Counted from the first letter of the stretch, positions 11,401-23,418 are shown. The stretch is DNA of 64,000 nt from Eriocheir sinensis (GCF_024679095.1 NC_066517.1:1529443-1593442), one strand, 5' to 3'. The notes: a model not told the origin generated them from the sequence alone. A program made the numbers and translations.

Positions 11401-14400
11401 TATTTTCCGTTTCCTGGTGTTGTGCAGTCTAGCTATATCGCCTTGTCTTGGTGCTGTATGCTGCTCAGGATGAGTCTCCCTCACCCCAGAGGAGTCAGCA
11501 ACCCTACCCAACACACAACACCAAAGGACTTACTATGCTAGATTTTTTTTCCTTTTCTTGATTTTGCGTTTCTATCACTTCTTTATTTTCGTGTTCTTTA
11601 TACTGTAATTTTAATTCTTCGGTGTTATTTTACTTTATTTTCCGTTTCATTGTGTTGTGCAGGCTAGCTGTATCGCCTTATCTTGATGCTGTATGCTGCT
11701 AAGGATGAGTCACCCTCACCCCAGAGGAGTCAGAGGAGTCAGCAACCTTACCCAACACTCAACACCAAAGGACTTCCTCGCTAGATTTTTTTCCTTTTCT
11801 TGATTTTGCGTTTCTATCACTTCCTTATTTTCGTGCTCTTTTTATTGTAATTTTAATTCTTCGGTGTTATTTTCTTTATTTTCCGTTTCCTTGTGTTGGG
11901 TAGCTGTATCGCCTCATCTTGGTGCTGTATGCTGCTCAGGATGAGTCTCCCTCACCCCAGAGGAGTCAGAGGAGTTAGCAACCCTACCCAACACTCAACA
12001 TCAAAGGACTTACTATGCTAGATTTTTGTCCTTTTCTTGATTTTGCGTTTCTATCACTTCTTTATTTTCGTGTTCTTTATATTGTAATCTTTATTTTTCG
12101 GTGTTATTTTCTTTATTTTCCGTTTCCTTGTGTTGGCTAGCTGTATCGCCTCATCTTGGTGCTGTATGCTGCTCAGGATGAGTCTCCCTCACCCCAGAGG
12201 AGTCAGCAACCATACCCAACACACAACACCAGCTTTTTTTTTTCCTCTCTTTTCCTTGACGTTGTGTTTCAGGCGATATTAAAGGGAAACCTTGTTGCCT
12301 CAGTCGTCATCAGAGTGTCAATCCATTGTTTAGAGAGTGTCCAGGGAGTGTCAGGGGGCCATGTTGCGTGGGTCGTCATCAGAGTGTCAATCTATATTTC
12401 AGAGTGTCCAGAGAGTGTCAGGGGGCCTTGTTGCGTGGGTCGTCATCAGAGTGTCAGTCCATTGTTCAGAGAGTGGTCAGGGGAATGTCAGGGTGCCTTG
12501 TTGCGTGGGTCGTCATCAGAGTGTCAGTCCATGTTGTTTATTTTCGTATTCTTTTTCTGTAATATCGTTTCTTCGGTGTTATTTATTTTCCGTTTCCTGG
12601 TGTTGTGCAGGCTAGCTGTATCGCCTTATCTTGGTGCTGTATGCTGCTCAGGATGAGTCTCCCTCACCCCAGAGGAGTCAGCAACCCTACCCAACACACA
12701 ACACCTAAGGCCTTAATGCTAGATTTTTTTTCTTTTCGTGATGTTGTGTTTCTACCATTTCTTTATTCTCGTGTTATTTTATTCAGTAATATCCTTTCTT
12801 CGATGTTATTTTTCTCTATTTTTTGTTTCCTGGTGTTGTGCAGTCTAGCTATATCGCCTTATCTTGGTGCTGTATGCTGCTCAGGATGAGTCTCCCTCAC
12901 CCCAGGGGAGTCAGCAACCCTACCCAACACACAACACCAAAGGCCTTAATGCTAGATTTTTTTTTCTCTCTTTTCCTTGATGTTGTATTTCAGACGATAT
13001 TAAAGGGAAACCTTGTTGCCTCAGTGGTCATCAGAGTGTCAATCCATTGTTCAGAGAGTGTCCAGGGAGTGTCAGGGTGCCTTGTTGCGTGGGTCGTCAT
13101 CAGTGTCAATCCATTGTTCAGAGAGTGGTCAGGGGAATGTCAGGGTGCCTTGTTGCGTGGGTCGTCATCAGAGTGTCAGTCCATGTTGTTTATTTTCGCA
13201 TTCTTTTTCTGTAATATCGTTTCTTCGGTTTTATTTATTTTCCGTTTCCTGGTGTTGTGAAGGCTAGCTGTATCGCCTTATCTTGATGCTGTATGCTGCT
13301 CAGGATGAGTCTCCCTCACCCCAGAGGAATCAGCAACCCTACCCAACACACAACACCAAAGGACTTAATATGCTAGATTTTTCTTCTCCTTTTTTTGATG
13401 TTGTGTTTCTATCACCTCCTTATTTTCGTGTTCTTTATATTGTAATCTTAATTCTTCGGTGTTATTTTACTTTATTTTCCGTTTGATTGAGTTGTACAGA
13501 TTAGCTGTATCGCCTTACCTTGGTGATGTATGCTGCTCAGGATGAGTCTCCCTCACCCCCAGAGGAGTCAGCAACCCTACCCAACACACAACACCAAAGG
13601 CCTTAATGCTAGATTTTTCTTCTCCTTTTCTTGATGTTGTGTTTCTATCACTTCTTTATTTTCGTGTTCTTTATATTGTTTTCGTGTTCTTTATATTGTA
13701 ATCTTAATTCTTCGGTGTTATTTTCTTTATTTTCCGTTTCCTTGTGTTGGCTAACTGTATCGCCTTATCTTGGTGCTGTATGCTGCTCAGGATGAGTCTC
13801 CCTCACCCCACAGAAGTCAGCAACCCTACCCAACACACAACACCAAAGGCCTTACTCTGCTAGATGTTTTTCTCTCTTTCCTTGATGTTGTGTTTCAGGC
13901 GATATTAAAGGGAAACCTTGCTGCCTCAGTCGTCATCAGAGTGTCAGTCCATTGTTCAGAGAGTGTCCAGGGAGTGTCCAGGGTGCCTTGTTGCGTGGGT
14001 CGTCATCAGAGTGTCAATCCATATTTCAGAGTGTCCAGAGAGTGTCAGGGGGCCTTGTTGCGTGGGTCGTCATCAGAGTGTCAATCCATTGTTCAGAGAG
14101 TGTCCAGGGAGTGTCCAGGGTGCCTTGTTGCGTGGGTCGTCATCAGAGCGTCGATCCATATTTCAGAGTGTCCAGAGAGTGTCAGGGGGCCTTGTTGCAT
14201 GGGTCGTCATCAGAGTGTCAACCCATTGTTCAGAGAGTGTCCAGAGAGTGTCAGGGTGCCTTGTTGCGTGGGTCGTCATCAGAGTGTCAGTCCATGTTGT
14301 TTATTTTCGTATTCTTTTTCTGTAATATCGTTTCTTCGGTGTTATTTATTTTCCGTTTCCTGTGTTGTGCAGGCTAGCTGTATCGCCTTGTCTTGGTGCT

Positions 14401-15540
14401 GTATGCTGCTCAGGATGAGTCTCCCTCACCCCAGAGGAGTCAGCAACCCTACCCAACACACAACACCAAAGGCCTTAATGCTAGATTTTTTTTTCCTTTT
14501 CTTGATGTTGAGTTTCTATCAGTTCTTTATTCTCATGTTATTTTTTCTGTAATATCCATTCTTCGGTGTTATTTATTTTCCGTTTCCTGGTGTTGTGCAG
14601 GCTAGCTGTATTGCCTTGTCTTGGTGCTGTATGCTGCTCAGGATGAGTCTCCTTCACCCCAGAGGAGTCAGCAACCCTACCCAACACACAACACCAAAGG
14701 CCTTAATGCTAGATTTTTTTTCCTTTTCTTGATTTTGCGTTTATATCACTTTATTATTCTCATGATGTTTTTTTCTTATCCATTCTTTGTTGTTATTTTT
14801 TTCCGTTTCCTGGTGTTGTGCAGGCTAGCTGTATCGCCTTGTCTTGGTGCTGTATGCTGCTCAGGATGAGTCTCCCTCACCCCAGAGGAGTCAGCAACCC
14901 TACCCAACACACAACACCAAAGGCCTTAATGCTTGCCTCAATGATTTGTCTTCAGTTTCATGATGTTGTTTTTTTATCACTTCTTTATTCTCGTGTTATT
15001 TTTTTCATTAACATCCATTCTTCGGTGTTATTTTTTCCGTTTCCTGGTGTTGTGCAGGCTAGCTGTATCGCCTTATCTTGGTGCTGTATGCTGCTCAGGA
15101 TGAGTCTCCCTCACCCCAGAGGAGTCAGCAACCCTACCCAACACACAACACCAAAGGCCTTAATGCTAGATTTTTTTCCCTTTTCTTGATTTTGCGTTTC
15201 TATCACTTCTTTATTTTCGTGTTCTATTGTGATTTTAAATTTTCGGTGTTATTTTCTTTATTTTCCGTTTCCTTGTGTTGGTTAGCTATATCGCTTTATC
15301 TTGGTGCTGTATGCTGCTCAGGATGAGTCTCCTTCACCCCAGAGGAGTCAGCAACCCTACCCAACACACAACACCAAAGGTCTTAATTCTAGATTTTTTT
15401 CTCTCTTTTCATTGATGTTGTGTTTCAGGCGATAATCAAGGGAAACCTTTTTGCCTCAGTCGTCATCAGAGTGTCCGTCCATTGTTCAGAGAGTGTCCAG
15501 GGAGTGTCAGGGTGCCTTGTTGCGTGGGTCGTCATCAGTG
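8500..15540 (+). repeat. hierarchical tandem array: ~235-bp units alternating with ~69-bp unit clusters
   Basis: Two repeat modules alternate. Module 1 (226-264 bp) contains gctagctgtatcgcc, ggtgctgtatgctgctcagg and a T-rich tail. Its ctgtatgctgct core lies near 8909, 9139, 9403, 9639, 9870, 10101, 10338, 10568, 10794, 11215, 11449, 11681, 11919, 12155, 12631, 12864, 13282, 13519, 13768, 14393, 14621, 14847, 15077 and 15299 (24 units). Module 2 (67-69 bp; attgttcagagagtgtcc, gccttgttgcgtgggtcg) forms clusters at about 8505-8815, 10920-11115, 12275-12535, 12990-13185, 13900-14300 and 15425-15540. Junctions between modules recur with the same sequence (ggcgatattaaagggaaacc into module 2; ccatgttgtttattttcg out of it), so the combination amplified as a higher-order unit. 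Frames are not conserved between units; it looks non-coding. Confidence 0.95.
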
Positions 15541-16665
15541 TGTCCGTGCCTTTGTGCGTGCTTGCGTGTGCACGAGCGTATGTTTTGTGCGTGGCGCCGT
15601 GCTTGCTTGTGTGCATGTGTGTGTTTGCGTGCCTACATGCTTGCATGGGTACGTGCGTTTGTGCGTGAGTGTGTATGCTTGCGTGCGTGTGCGTTCGTGG
15701 GTACGTGATTGCGTGCCTGCTTGCGTGTGTGCTTGCTTGTGTGCTGCGTGGGTGCGAACGTTTGGGGGGTCAGTGCGTGCAAGCGAGTCTTCCTGGTGCG
15801 TGCGTGTGTGCTTGTGTTCGTGCGTGCGTGCGTGCGTGCATTGGGGGTGAGTGCGTGCGTGAGTGGGTTTATCCGTTCATTCGTGCGTGTGTTCTTGCGT
15901 TCTTCCGTGCGAGCGTGCGTTGGGGGTGAGTGCGTGCGAGCGTGTGTTAATCCGTTCATTCGTGCGTGTGTTCTTGCGTTCGTCCGTGCGAGCGTGCGTT
16001 GGGGGTGAGTGCGTGCGAGCGTGTGTTTATCCGTTCCTCCGTGCGTGTGTTCTTGCGTTCGTCCGTGCGAGCGTGCGTTGGGGGTGAGTGCGTGCGAGCG
16101 TGTGTTAATCCGTTCATTCGTGCGTGTGTACTTGCGTTCGTCCGTGCGAGCGTGCGTTGGGGGTGAGTGCGTGCGAGCGTGTGTTCATCCGTTCGTTCGT
16201 GCGTGTGTACTTGGGTTCGTCCGTGCGAGCGTGCGTTGGGGGTGAGTGCGTGCGAGCGTGTGTTCATCCGTTTGTTAGTGCGTGTGTTCTTGCGTTCGTC
16301 CGTGCGAGCGTGCGTTGGGGGTGAGTGCGTGCGAGCGTGTGTTCATCCGTTCGTTCTTGCGTGTGTTCTTGCGAGCGTGCGTTGGGGGTGAGTGCGTGCG
16401 AGCGTGTGTTCATCCGTTCCTTCGTGCGCGTGTTCTTGCGAGCGTGCGTTGGGGACTGAGTGCGTGCTGGCGTGCGTTGTGGGGTGAGTGCGTGCGTGCG
16501 TGCGTGGGTGCGTTCGGGAGTGAGTGCGTGCTGGCGTGCGTTGGGGGCGAGTGTATGCGAGCGTGCGTTGGGGAGTGAGTGCGTGCTGGCGTGCGTTAGG
16601 GGCGAGTGTGTGCGAGCGTGCGTTGGGGAGTGAGTGCGTGCTGGCGTGCGTGCGTGCTGCGTGAG
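15541..16665 (+). repeat. GTGC-rich minisatellite, 79-bp unit
   Basis: The word gcgtgcgttgggggtgag recurs near 15913, 15992, 16071, 16150, 16229 and 16308, a spacing of 79 bp. After about 16375 the units shorten to derived forms of roughly 30-60 bp (gtgagtgcgtgctggcgtgcgt) until 16665. The beginning (15541-15840) is the same GTGC-rich sequence without clear unit boundaries. Confidence 0.9.
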
Positions 16666-16768
16666 TTAAGGGAATAACACCCGAGAACTTTTCCTGTTGC
16701 ACCAGGAGCAGACCGACACATGCTTCGGGAGCGGCCCTCGGGAGTTGCTTCAACCCTCCACATTTTTT

Positions 16769-17030
16769 GTTCCTTTTTGGAGGGAGGCCTTCCTCTCCTC
16801 TTTGTGTTCCTTTTTGGAGGGAGGCCTTCCTCTCCTCTTTGTGTTCCTTTTTGGAGGGAGGCCTTCCTCCCCTCTTTTTGTTCCTTTTTGGAGGGAGGCC
16901 TTCCTCCCCTCTTTTTGTTCCTTTTTGGAGGGAGGCCTTCCTCCCCTCTTTTTGTTCCTTTTTGGAGGGAGGCCTTCCTCCCCTCTTTTTGTTCCTTTTT
17001 GGAGGGAGGCCTTCCTCTCCTCTTCCTTCT
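16769..17030 (+). repeat. 37-bp minisatellite, 7 copies
   Basis: The unit beginning gttcctttttggagggaggc starts at 16769 and repeats every 37 bp to about 17030, with C/T variation in the tail. Because 37 is not a multiple of three, all three frames stay open and give overlapping false ORFs. Confidence 0.95.
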
Positions 17031-17152
17031 TCTCAGAAGGATTCCTCTCATTTCAATGCAGGGAAGTCTCTCCCTGTAGGGAAACATTCCTCTGCATGGC
17101 AGAGTCTATCGTCTAGGCCCTAGGGGGCCATCCCTTCCAGGGTGCTTCGGCC

Positions 17153-17305
17153 ATGGCGTTCGTTGCCTCCAGTCGCAGTACGCTGGCGGCCTCCTCCTCC
17201 TCCTCTCCTCCCGCCGCCGTACTTCCCTACCAGCGGGTGGCGCTGCCACGGGAGTTTGATTTCTTGAGATGGAGTCACCTTTTTCCTTTTTCTTACCCTG
17301 TATAG
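17153..17305 (+). CDS. small candidate ORF, 50 residues
   Basis: An ATG at 17153 sits in a strong Kozak context (ggccATGgcg) and opens a GC-rich frame of 50 codons ending with TAG at 17303. The peptide begins MAFVASSRSTLAA, has a Ser/Pro/Ala-rich middle, and ends with an aromatic stretch (FDFLRWSHLFPF). No domain is recognised. A GT dinucleotide (gtatag) at 17300 could be a splice donor, making this a first exon. It may equally be a chance frame in a GC-rich patch between minisatellites. Confidence 0.25.
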   Translation: MAFVASSRSTLAASSSSSPPAAVLPYQRVALPREFDFLRWSHLFPFSYPV

Positions 17306-17420
17306 GGTCGAGATTTACCACATCACCTCGGTTTGCGATATGCCGTTTTAGGGAGCTCGGAGTTGACATTGCATAGGGCGAAATCTAGAGCTAGTTGCAC
17401 TCTTTGTAGGGAAGATCGCT

Positions 17421-17530
17421 AAGGGAGCTGATTGGCTGGATGGAGGGAGGGAGATATTAGCTAAGGGAGCTGATTGACTGGATGGAGGGAGGGTGTGCTT
17501 TGCTACGGGAGCTGATTGGCTGGGTGGAAG
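17421..17530. repeat. three tandem copies of a ~43-bp unit
   Basis: The word gggagctgattg.ctgg occurs near 17423, 17465 and 17507, with ggatggagggaggg following in the first two copies. A short local tandem triplication. Confidence 0.75.
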
Positions 17531-17564
17531 GTCTTATTAATAAAGGAATCTTCGCCTCGGTTCG

Positions 17565-17712
17565 CCTGTTTGAAAAGCCTCTCGTTAAAGTTGCCGGGGT
17601 ATTCACGGACCGTTTTGTGATCCTAGTGATGGCTGTACACGCCTTCAGCGTCATGAATGGTGAAGTCACCCGTGACAACTTGGCCAAGCTTCTCTGCGGC
17701 CTTGGGAAATAG
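17565..17712 (+). repeat. dispersed repeat family DR, single copy
   Basis: The segment aagcctctcgttaaagttgcc to ggccttgggaaat parallels the unit found in tandem at 20370-21140 and the pair at 46641-46980: a CTCGT.(A)AAGTT head, a CATGAA core, and a terminal tgtggcctttgg-like end. An open frame of 76 codons across it (17482-17712) probably reflects this repeat, since other copies are interrupted. Confidence 0.6.
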
Positions 17713-17719
17713 TCGTAAT

Positions 17720-17768
<49 letters not shown>

Positions 17769-17961
17769 CTTCCTTAACTTTGCTTTTCTTTTTTTTTCTT
17801 CTCCTCCTCCTCTTTGCTTCCTCCATTCTTTATTTAATTTCTTTTTTTATCTCCATCTTTCCTCCTCCTCCTCCTTTTCCCTCTTTTCTCTTCCTCTTTC
17901 TCTCCGCTCTACCTCTTTCTCTTCCTTCCTTCCAGCTTCTTCCCATTCACCCTTTTCTCTT

Positions 17962-18004
<43 letters not shown>

Positions 18005-19125
18005 TCTCTCTCTCTCCTCGAAGCCCATTTCCACATTTTTCCTCCCATCCTAATCTTGTTTCCTCCCTCACCACCTTCCTCCCTTTTCCCTTCCCTCCCT
18101 TCACCTCCCTCTTCTCCCTTATCTATCTCATCTCCCTCCCCTTTTCTCCTCTCCTCTCCCTCCCCTCCCTCTTTATCCTTATCTCCTTCCTTCTATCTCC
18201 CTTCCTTGTCCTTACTTCCCTCCTCTCCCTTCTCCCTCTCTCCGTCCTCTCTTCTCATCTCCCTTCCTTCCCCTACTCTTCCTCTCTCTCCTTCCCCCTT
18301 CCATTATCTCCCCTTTTTCTTTTTCCTTCTTTTACCTCCCTTTTCTCCTCTTCCTTCCTTCCCGTTACTTCCCTTCTCTCTTCTCCCTTCCTTCCATTAC
18401 TCTTCCCCTTCCTCCTTTCCCTCCCTCCATCTCCCCTCTTTCCTCTCCCTTTCCTTAACCTCCCTTCTCTCTCTTCTCCCTCCCTCCACAACTCCCTTTT
18501 TTCCTCTCCTTTTCCTTCTCCTTCTCTTTCCTCTCCCCTTCCTTTACCTCCCTTCTCTCTCTTCTCCCTCCCTCCACAACTTCCTTTTTTCTCTCCTTTT
18601 CCTTCTCCTGTCCTCTTTCCTCTCCCATCCTTCCTCTCACCTCTCTTCACCCTTCTTTTCCCCTCTCTCCTCTCCCTTCCTTCACACCTCTCCTCACTTC
18701 TCTCCCTTCCCTTCTCTCTCCCTTTAACATGGCCTCGCTGACACCCTCCCTGCCTAGCCACGCCTCCCTTCCACACCCTGTCACGCCCTTCGCTTCTCTC
18801 CCTAAAGCCAGATATCTTGCCTTGCTTCCCCTCCCCTCCCTTTGCCTACTCTCCTCCCTCCCTTCCTCCCTCCCTTCGCCTACTCTCCTCCCTCCCTCCC
18901 TAGGCCTCCTCTGCTTCCATGGAGGAGAGGAGGCACAGGTAGAAGAATGGAGATAAAAAGAAATTAAATAAAAATGGAGGAAGCAAAGAAGAGGAGGAGG
19001 AGAAGAGAGTTAAAAGCTATGTTAGAAGGAGGAGGAGGAGGAGAGGAAGGAAGAGACAAATGTTTCCTCCCTTCCTTTCTTTCCCTTCCTTTCTTCCCCT
19101 CCCTTTCTTCTCCACTCCTGCATAT

Positions 19126-19180
<55 letters not shown>

Positions 19181-19860
19181 AAATTACCTTCGCTTTTTTG
19201 TCGTGGCGTTTTATGTAAGTTAACTCGATATAAAAATGTGACGAGGAGGAGGAGGAGGAGGAGGAGGAGGAGGAGGGAAGCAATAACATCCATCCCTCAT
19301 CCTTATCTTCCCTATCCTTACTTCCTTCTACAATTCCCTTTTTTCCCTCCTTTTCTATTTATTCTTCTTCGTTATTATCTCTCTTCTTTTATTCTCCCTC
19401 CCCCTCCGTCCATTGCTATCCCTCCAGCTCTTATTTTCCTTTCTTTCCTTTGCTCTTCATTCTCTCCCTTTTCCTTCCTTCATTTAGCTGGTCATTTCTA
19501 CTTCTTTCTTCACGTTTTTTACCTTTCATTCTTCTTGTCCCTATTCCTCTGTTTATTCCTCCTCCTCCTTCTTCTCCCATTCCATTCTCCTTTTTTTTCA
19601 CATTTTCCTTCATCTATTTTCTTTCGCTTTCCCATTTCCATCTTCCCTTCCTTACTCGCTTTTCTTACTTGTAACTTCTTTTTCTTTCTTTTCATTCTTC
19701 CTCTCCTTCCCCTTTTCCTTCCCTCCACCTCCCCTTTTTCCTCTCCCTCCCAATGCACACTTTCTCTCCCTCTTTCCCTTCTCTCTCCCTTCACTACACT
19801 CCCCTCTCTCTTCTCTCCAACTCCACACATCTCCTCTCCCTTTAACATCACCTCCTTCCT
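17713..19860. repeat. (GA)n, long pyrimidine tracts, (CA)n and (GGA)n
   Basis: (GA)n at 17719-17765 is followed by about 950 bp of C/T-rich sequence with (TC)n near 17968-18016. Then 18735-18960 is short complex sequence, (CA)n lies at about 19129-19179, (GGA)n at 19243-19276, and another pyrimidine tract reaches 19860. Long Ser/Leu/Pro/Phe frames here are composition artefacts. Confidence 0.9.
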
Positions 19861-20369
19861 CTCCTTGCCTAGAGCCAACACCTCCCTTCCACACCCTGTT
19901 CCACCCTGTCACACCCTTCCTCCTCCTCTGTGCCGGGACCAGGTCGAGAATTTGTAGGCGACCAGAGACGTGAGTTAGGGAGCCGGGACTGTTCAACGCC
20001 CAAGATTCAGGATGCGCTCTACCTCCTCCTTCTCCTCCTCCTCCTCCTCCTCCCTCTCTTCTCTTTTCTTATCTTTTCTTTTTACTTGATATTTCTTTGA
20101 TCGTTACTGAAATCACTGCGAACTGCCTCCACGCTGCGTAAGGTAAGGTGTATAGCTAGTTGAATACGTAGAAATTTAATACACAAAAGCAATATACATC
20201 CCCGAAGCAACAAAAGCAACATTGACAAAAAAAAAAGAAGAGCAAGCGTCGATTTACATATATACAAATTTACCTACCCGTCTCATCTCAACCTTCACTC
20301 AACCTCCTCTTTCATCCGCTTTTACCCTTTCAACCCCGGGCCCGCATTTTCAAACGTTTCGACACAGTA
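19861..20369. other. intergenic sequence, no gene seen
   Basis: Complex sequence with a short (CTC)n at about 20020-20055. No coding frame or known repeat could be recognised. Confidence 0.5.
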
Positions 20370-21140
20370 CGTCTATTTAAAAGGCTCTCGTAGAAGTTAT
20401 AGGGATTTTCTTTGGTGAGTTTCATGGGCCTGGTGGTAGATTAGCAAGGTTTCTACGCCATGAACAGGAGAACACTTATGAAAACCTGTCCTGTCTTCTC
20501 CGTGGCGTCATTCAAAAGCCTCTCGTAGAAGTTATAGGGATTTTCTTTGGTGAGTTTCATGGCCCTGGTGGTAGATTTGCAAGGTTTCTACGCCATGAAC
20601 AGGAGAACACTTATGAAAACCTGTCCTGTCTTCGTGGCGTCATTCAAAAGCCTCTCGTAGAAGTTATAGGGATTTTCTTTGGTGGTTTCCTGGCCCTGGT
20701 GGTAGATCTGCAAGGTTTCTATGCCATGAACAGGAGAACACTTATGAAAACCTGTCCTGTCTTCTCCGTGGCGTCATTCAAAAGCCTCTCGTAGAAGTTA
20801 TAGGGATTTTCTTTGGTGAGTTTCATGGCCCTGGTGGTAGATTAGCAAGGTTTCTACGCCATGAACAGGAGAACACTTATGAAAACCTGTCCTGTCCTCC
20901 GTGGCGCTCGACACCTTAGTACATCTATTTAAAAGGCTCTCGTAGAAGTTATAGGTATTTTCACCAATGAAAACCTGTCCTGTCTTCTCCGTGGCGTACA
21001 TCTATTTAAAAAGGCTCTCGTAGATGTTATAGGGATTTTCTTTGGTGGTTTCATGGCCCTGGTGGTAGATTTGCAAGGTTTCTACGCCATGAACAGAAGA
21101 ACACTTATGAAAACCTGTCCTGTTCTCCGTGGCGTTCAAA
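20370..21140 (+). repeat. DR family tandem array, ~135-bp unit, six copies
   Basis: The head ctcgtagaagttatag occurs near 20386, 20521, 20653, 20788 and 20938, with a variant ctcgtagatgttatag at 21015. Complete units are 132-135 bp and contain atgaacaggagaacactta and aaaacctgtcctgtcttc. The fifth copy is internally deleted. Sequence identity between the first four units is very high, so the tandem expansion is recent relative to the dispersed copies. Confidence 0.9.
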
Positions 21141-21669
21141 AATAATAAGATGAATCCGAAGCGTTTGAGAATACGAGTCTTCATCCTTCCTCCTCAACCA
21201 ATGCCTCCTTGTCAGCCTTAACCCTTTCAGCCGCCCCCACCTTCTCCCCAGCCAGGATTCTTATATCAACCCCTATTTCTCAGGGTTATGTATCGGTTAA
21301 GTGTTAAAAGATCCTTGAAGAATAGCTGTGAATACCCCTTCTTCCCCCCCCCCCTTTCTCTATTCTCCTTTTCCCTTCAGTAGCCCCCCTCTCCCCTAGT
21401 CCCCCCCGTCGCCCCCCACCCCGCCCCATCCCCCTCACCTCCCCGCCCGTTCCCCACCCAGCCCACAGTCCCCCTAACAAGCTCCATTTTTCATCATTTT
21501 TATAACATCGCAAAAAAAAAAAAAAAACTAAGTTAAAAAAAAAAAACAAAAAAACAAAAACAAACTTACGGATACATTTAACCTCAACCACCACCACTAT
21601 CACCACCACCACCACCACCACCACTACAACCACCATTCAATTCCTCCACATCAACAAACTGGAATCGAA
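21141..21669. other. C-rich and (CCA)n sequence, no gene
   Basis: A C-rich stretch at 21336-21480 is followed by A-rich sequence and a (CCA)n run at about 21587-21635. No gene is visible. Confidence 0.6.
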
Positions 21670-22281
21670 CAAACCAATGAGAGAGGGAGTAAGAGAGGAA
21701 GGGAGGGAGGGAGAGGAAGGGAGAGAGACAGGGAGAGAAAATAAATCTGCCTTAACAAATTTACTGGAAGCCGCGGGAGGGAGGGAGGAAGGGAGGGAAG
21801 GACAACAGAAGGAAATGGAGGAAAGAATGAATATGGAGGAAGGGAGAGAAAAGATGGGAAGAACAAGAGATAAGAGAGGAGAGAAAGATGCTGGAGGTGG
21901 AAGAAACTGATGTAATGGAAGAAGGGAGGAAGGGAGGAAGAGAAGGAAGGAGGGAAAACAGAAGGTAAAGAGGGACGGAAGAGGAAGAGAGGGAGAGAAA
22001 GAGAGAGGATGAGAATGACAGGAGATAAGAGAGAAGGATGATGGAGATGAAGAAAAAGAAAATGATGGAATAAAGGAAAGGAGGAATAGAGAGAAAGGGA
22101 TAAAGAAGGAAAGGAAGAGAAGGAAAGGAAGGAAACGGAATAAGAAGAAAGAGAGAAAGAGAGGAAAAGAAAGAAAGGAGAAAGAAGACAGTACAGGAAG
22201 ATGCTGGAGAAGAAGAAGAAGAAGAAGAAGAAGAAGAAGAAGAAGAAGAAGAAGAAGAAGAAGAAGAAGAAGAAGAAGAAG

Positions 22282-22380
<99 letters not shown>

Positions 22381-23300
22381 AAGTTAGAGTAAGGAGGGAG
22401 GAAGTGAGGAGGGAAATGGGAGGTATGGAGGAGCGAGGGGAGGAAATTTGGGAGAATGAGTAATGGAGGAGGGAGATAAAACTGACGAGAGGGAAGAGGA
22501 GGAGGAGGAGGAAGAGGAGGGGGAGGAAGAGGAAGAGGAGGAGATAGTATAACATTTGAACCGAGTCGCAAGAAAGAACAAAAAAGTTGTAAATATTTAG
22601 ACAAAGAGGAAAGTAAAAATCGAAAGGAAAAGATTGAGAGAAAGGAAAAGAAGAGAAGAAGAAAGGAAGAGGAAGAAGAAAAAGAAGGGATGATAATAAA
22701 CTGGCGGGAAACGAAAGAAAAGAGACAAACTGAGAGAAAAAGGGAGAAAGAAGGAACAGTATAAGGAAAAGAAAGAATAATTATAAGGACAAAGGGAAAA
22801 GAAAGGAAGATAAAGAACAGGAGCAAAGAAAGGAAGATAATAGAAGAGAAAAAAGAAAGGAAAAGAAAGAAGGGAAAATATTGGAAGAAAAGAAAGAAGG
22901 AAAGAACAAAGACATGCAAGAGTAAAAAAAAGAAAAAGGAAAGAAAGGAAGAGAAGATAGGAAGGAAATGAAGGGAAGGGAAAGACAGATATAAAAGAAA
23001 GAATAAAAAGGTGGAAAAGGGAAAGGAAAAGGAAGAAGGAAAAATGAAGGAAGATGCAAAAGTGGAAAAACGAAGAAAATGAAGAAGGATAAAAAAATAA
23101 AGAAAACAAGAATAACAAAAGAACGGAATAGAAAAAAAAACGAAAGGAAAAGGAAGAAAGAATGGAGGAAGATGCAAAAAGGGGATTAAAGGAGAGAAGA
23201 GATGGGGAAGATAGGAGAGATGGAGGAAACGGGCAATAAAAAGAGGAGAGGTAGGTGATAGTGGGCGAAGATAGTGGCAGGAATAGTTATAGTGATGGTG
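21670..23300. repeat. 1.6-kb purine tract with (GAA)n and (GA)n
   Basis: The plus strand is nearly all A and G for 1.6 kb. Inside it about 25 copies of GAA (22206-22282) run straight into about 47 copies of GA (22283-22376). The 618-codon minus frame spanning 21651-23507 is the translation of this tract and not a protein gene. Confidence 0.95.
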
Positions 23301-23341
23301 ATGGTGGTGGTGGTGTAGGGAGAAAGGAAATATATGGCAGA

Positions 23342-23418
<77 letters not shown>

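Noticed and set aside
8430..15330. Many ORFs of 60-260 codons sharing ALSWCCMLLRMSLPHP or SESVQGVSGCLVAWVV
   Set aside because: They are translations of the tandem units. Indels in T runs and 67/69-bp unit changes shift the frame between units, so no coding constraint is apparent.
8500..15540. Possible CRISPR-like periodic repeat array
   Set aside because: Units are far too long, there are no unique spacers of constant length, and the window is eukaryotic.
20798..21184. Minus ORFs with TEDRTGFHKCSPVHGVETL-type repeats
   Set aside because: They arise from the DR tandem units, and stops interrupt other copies.
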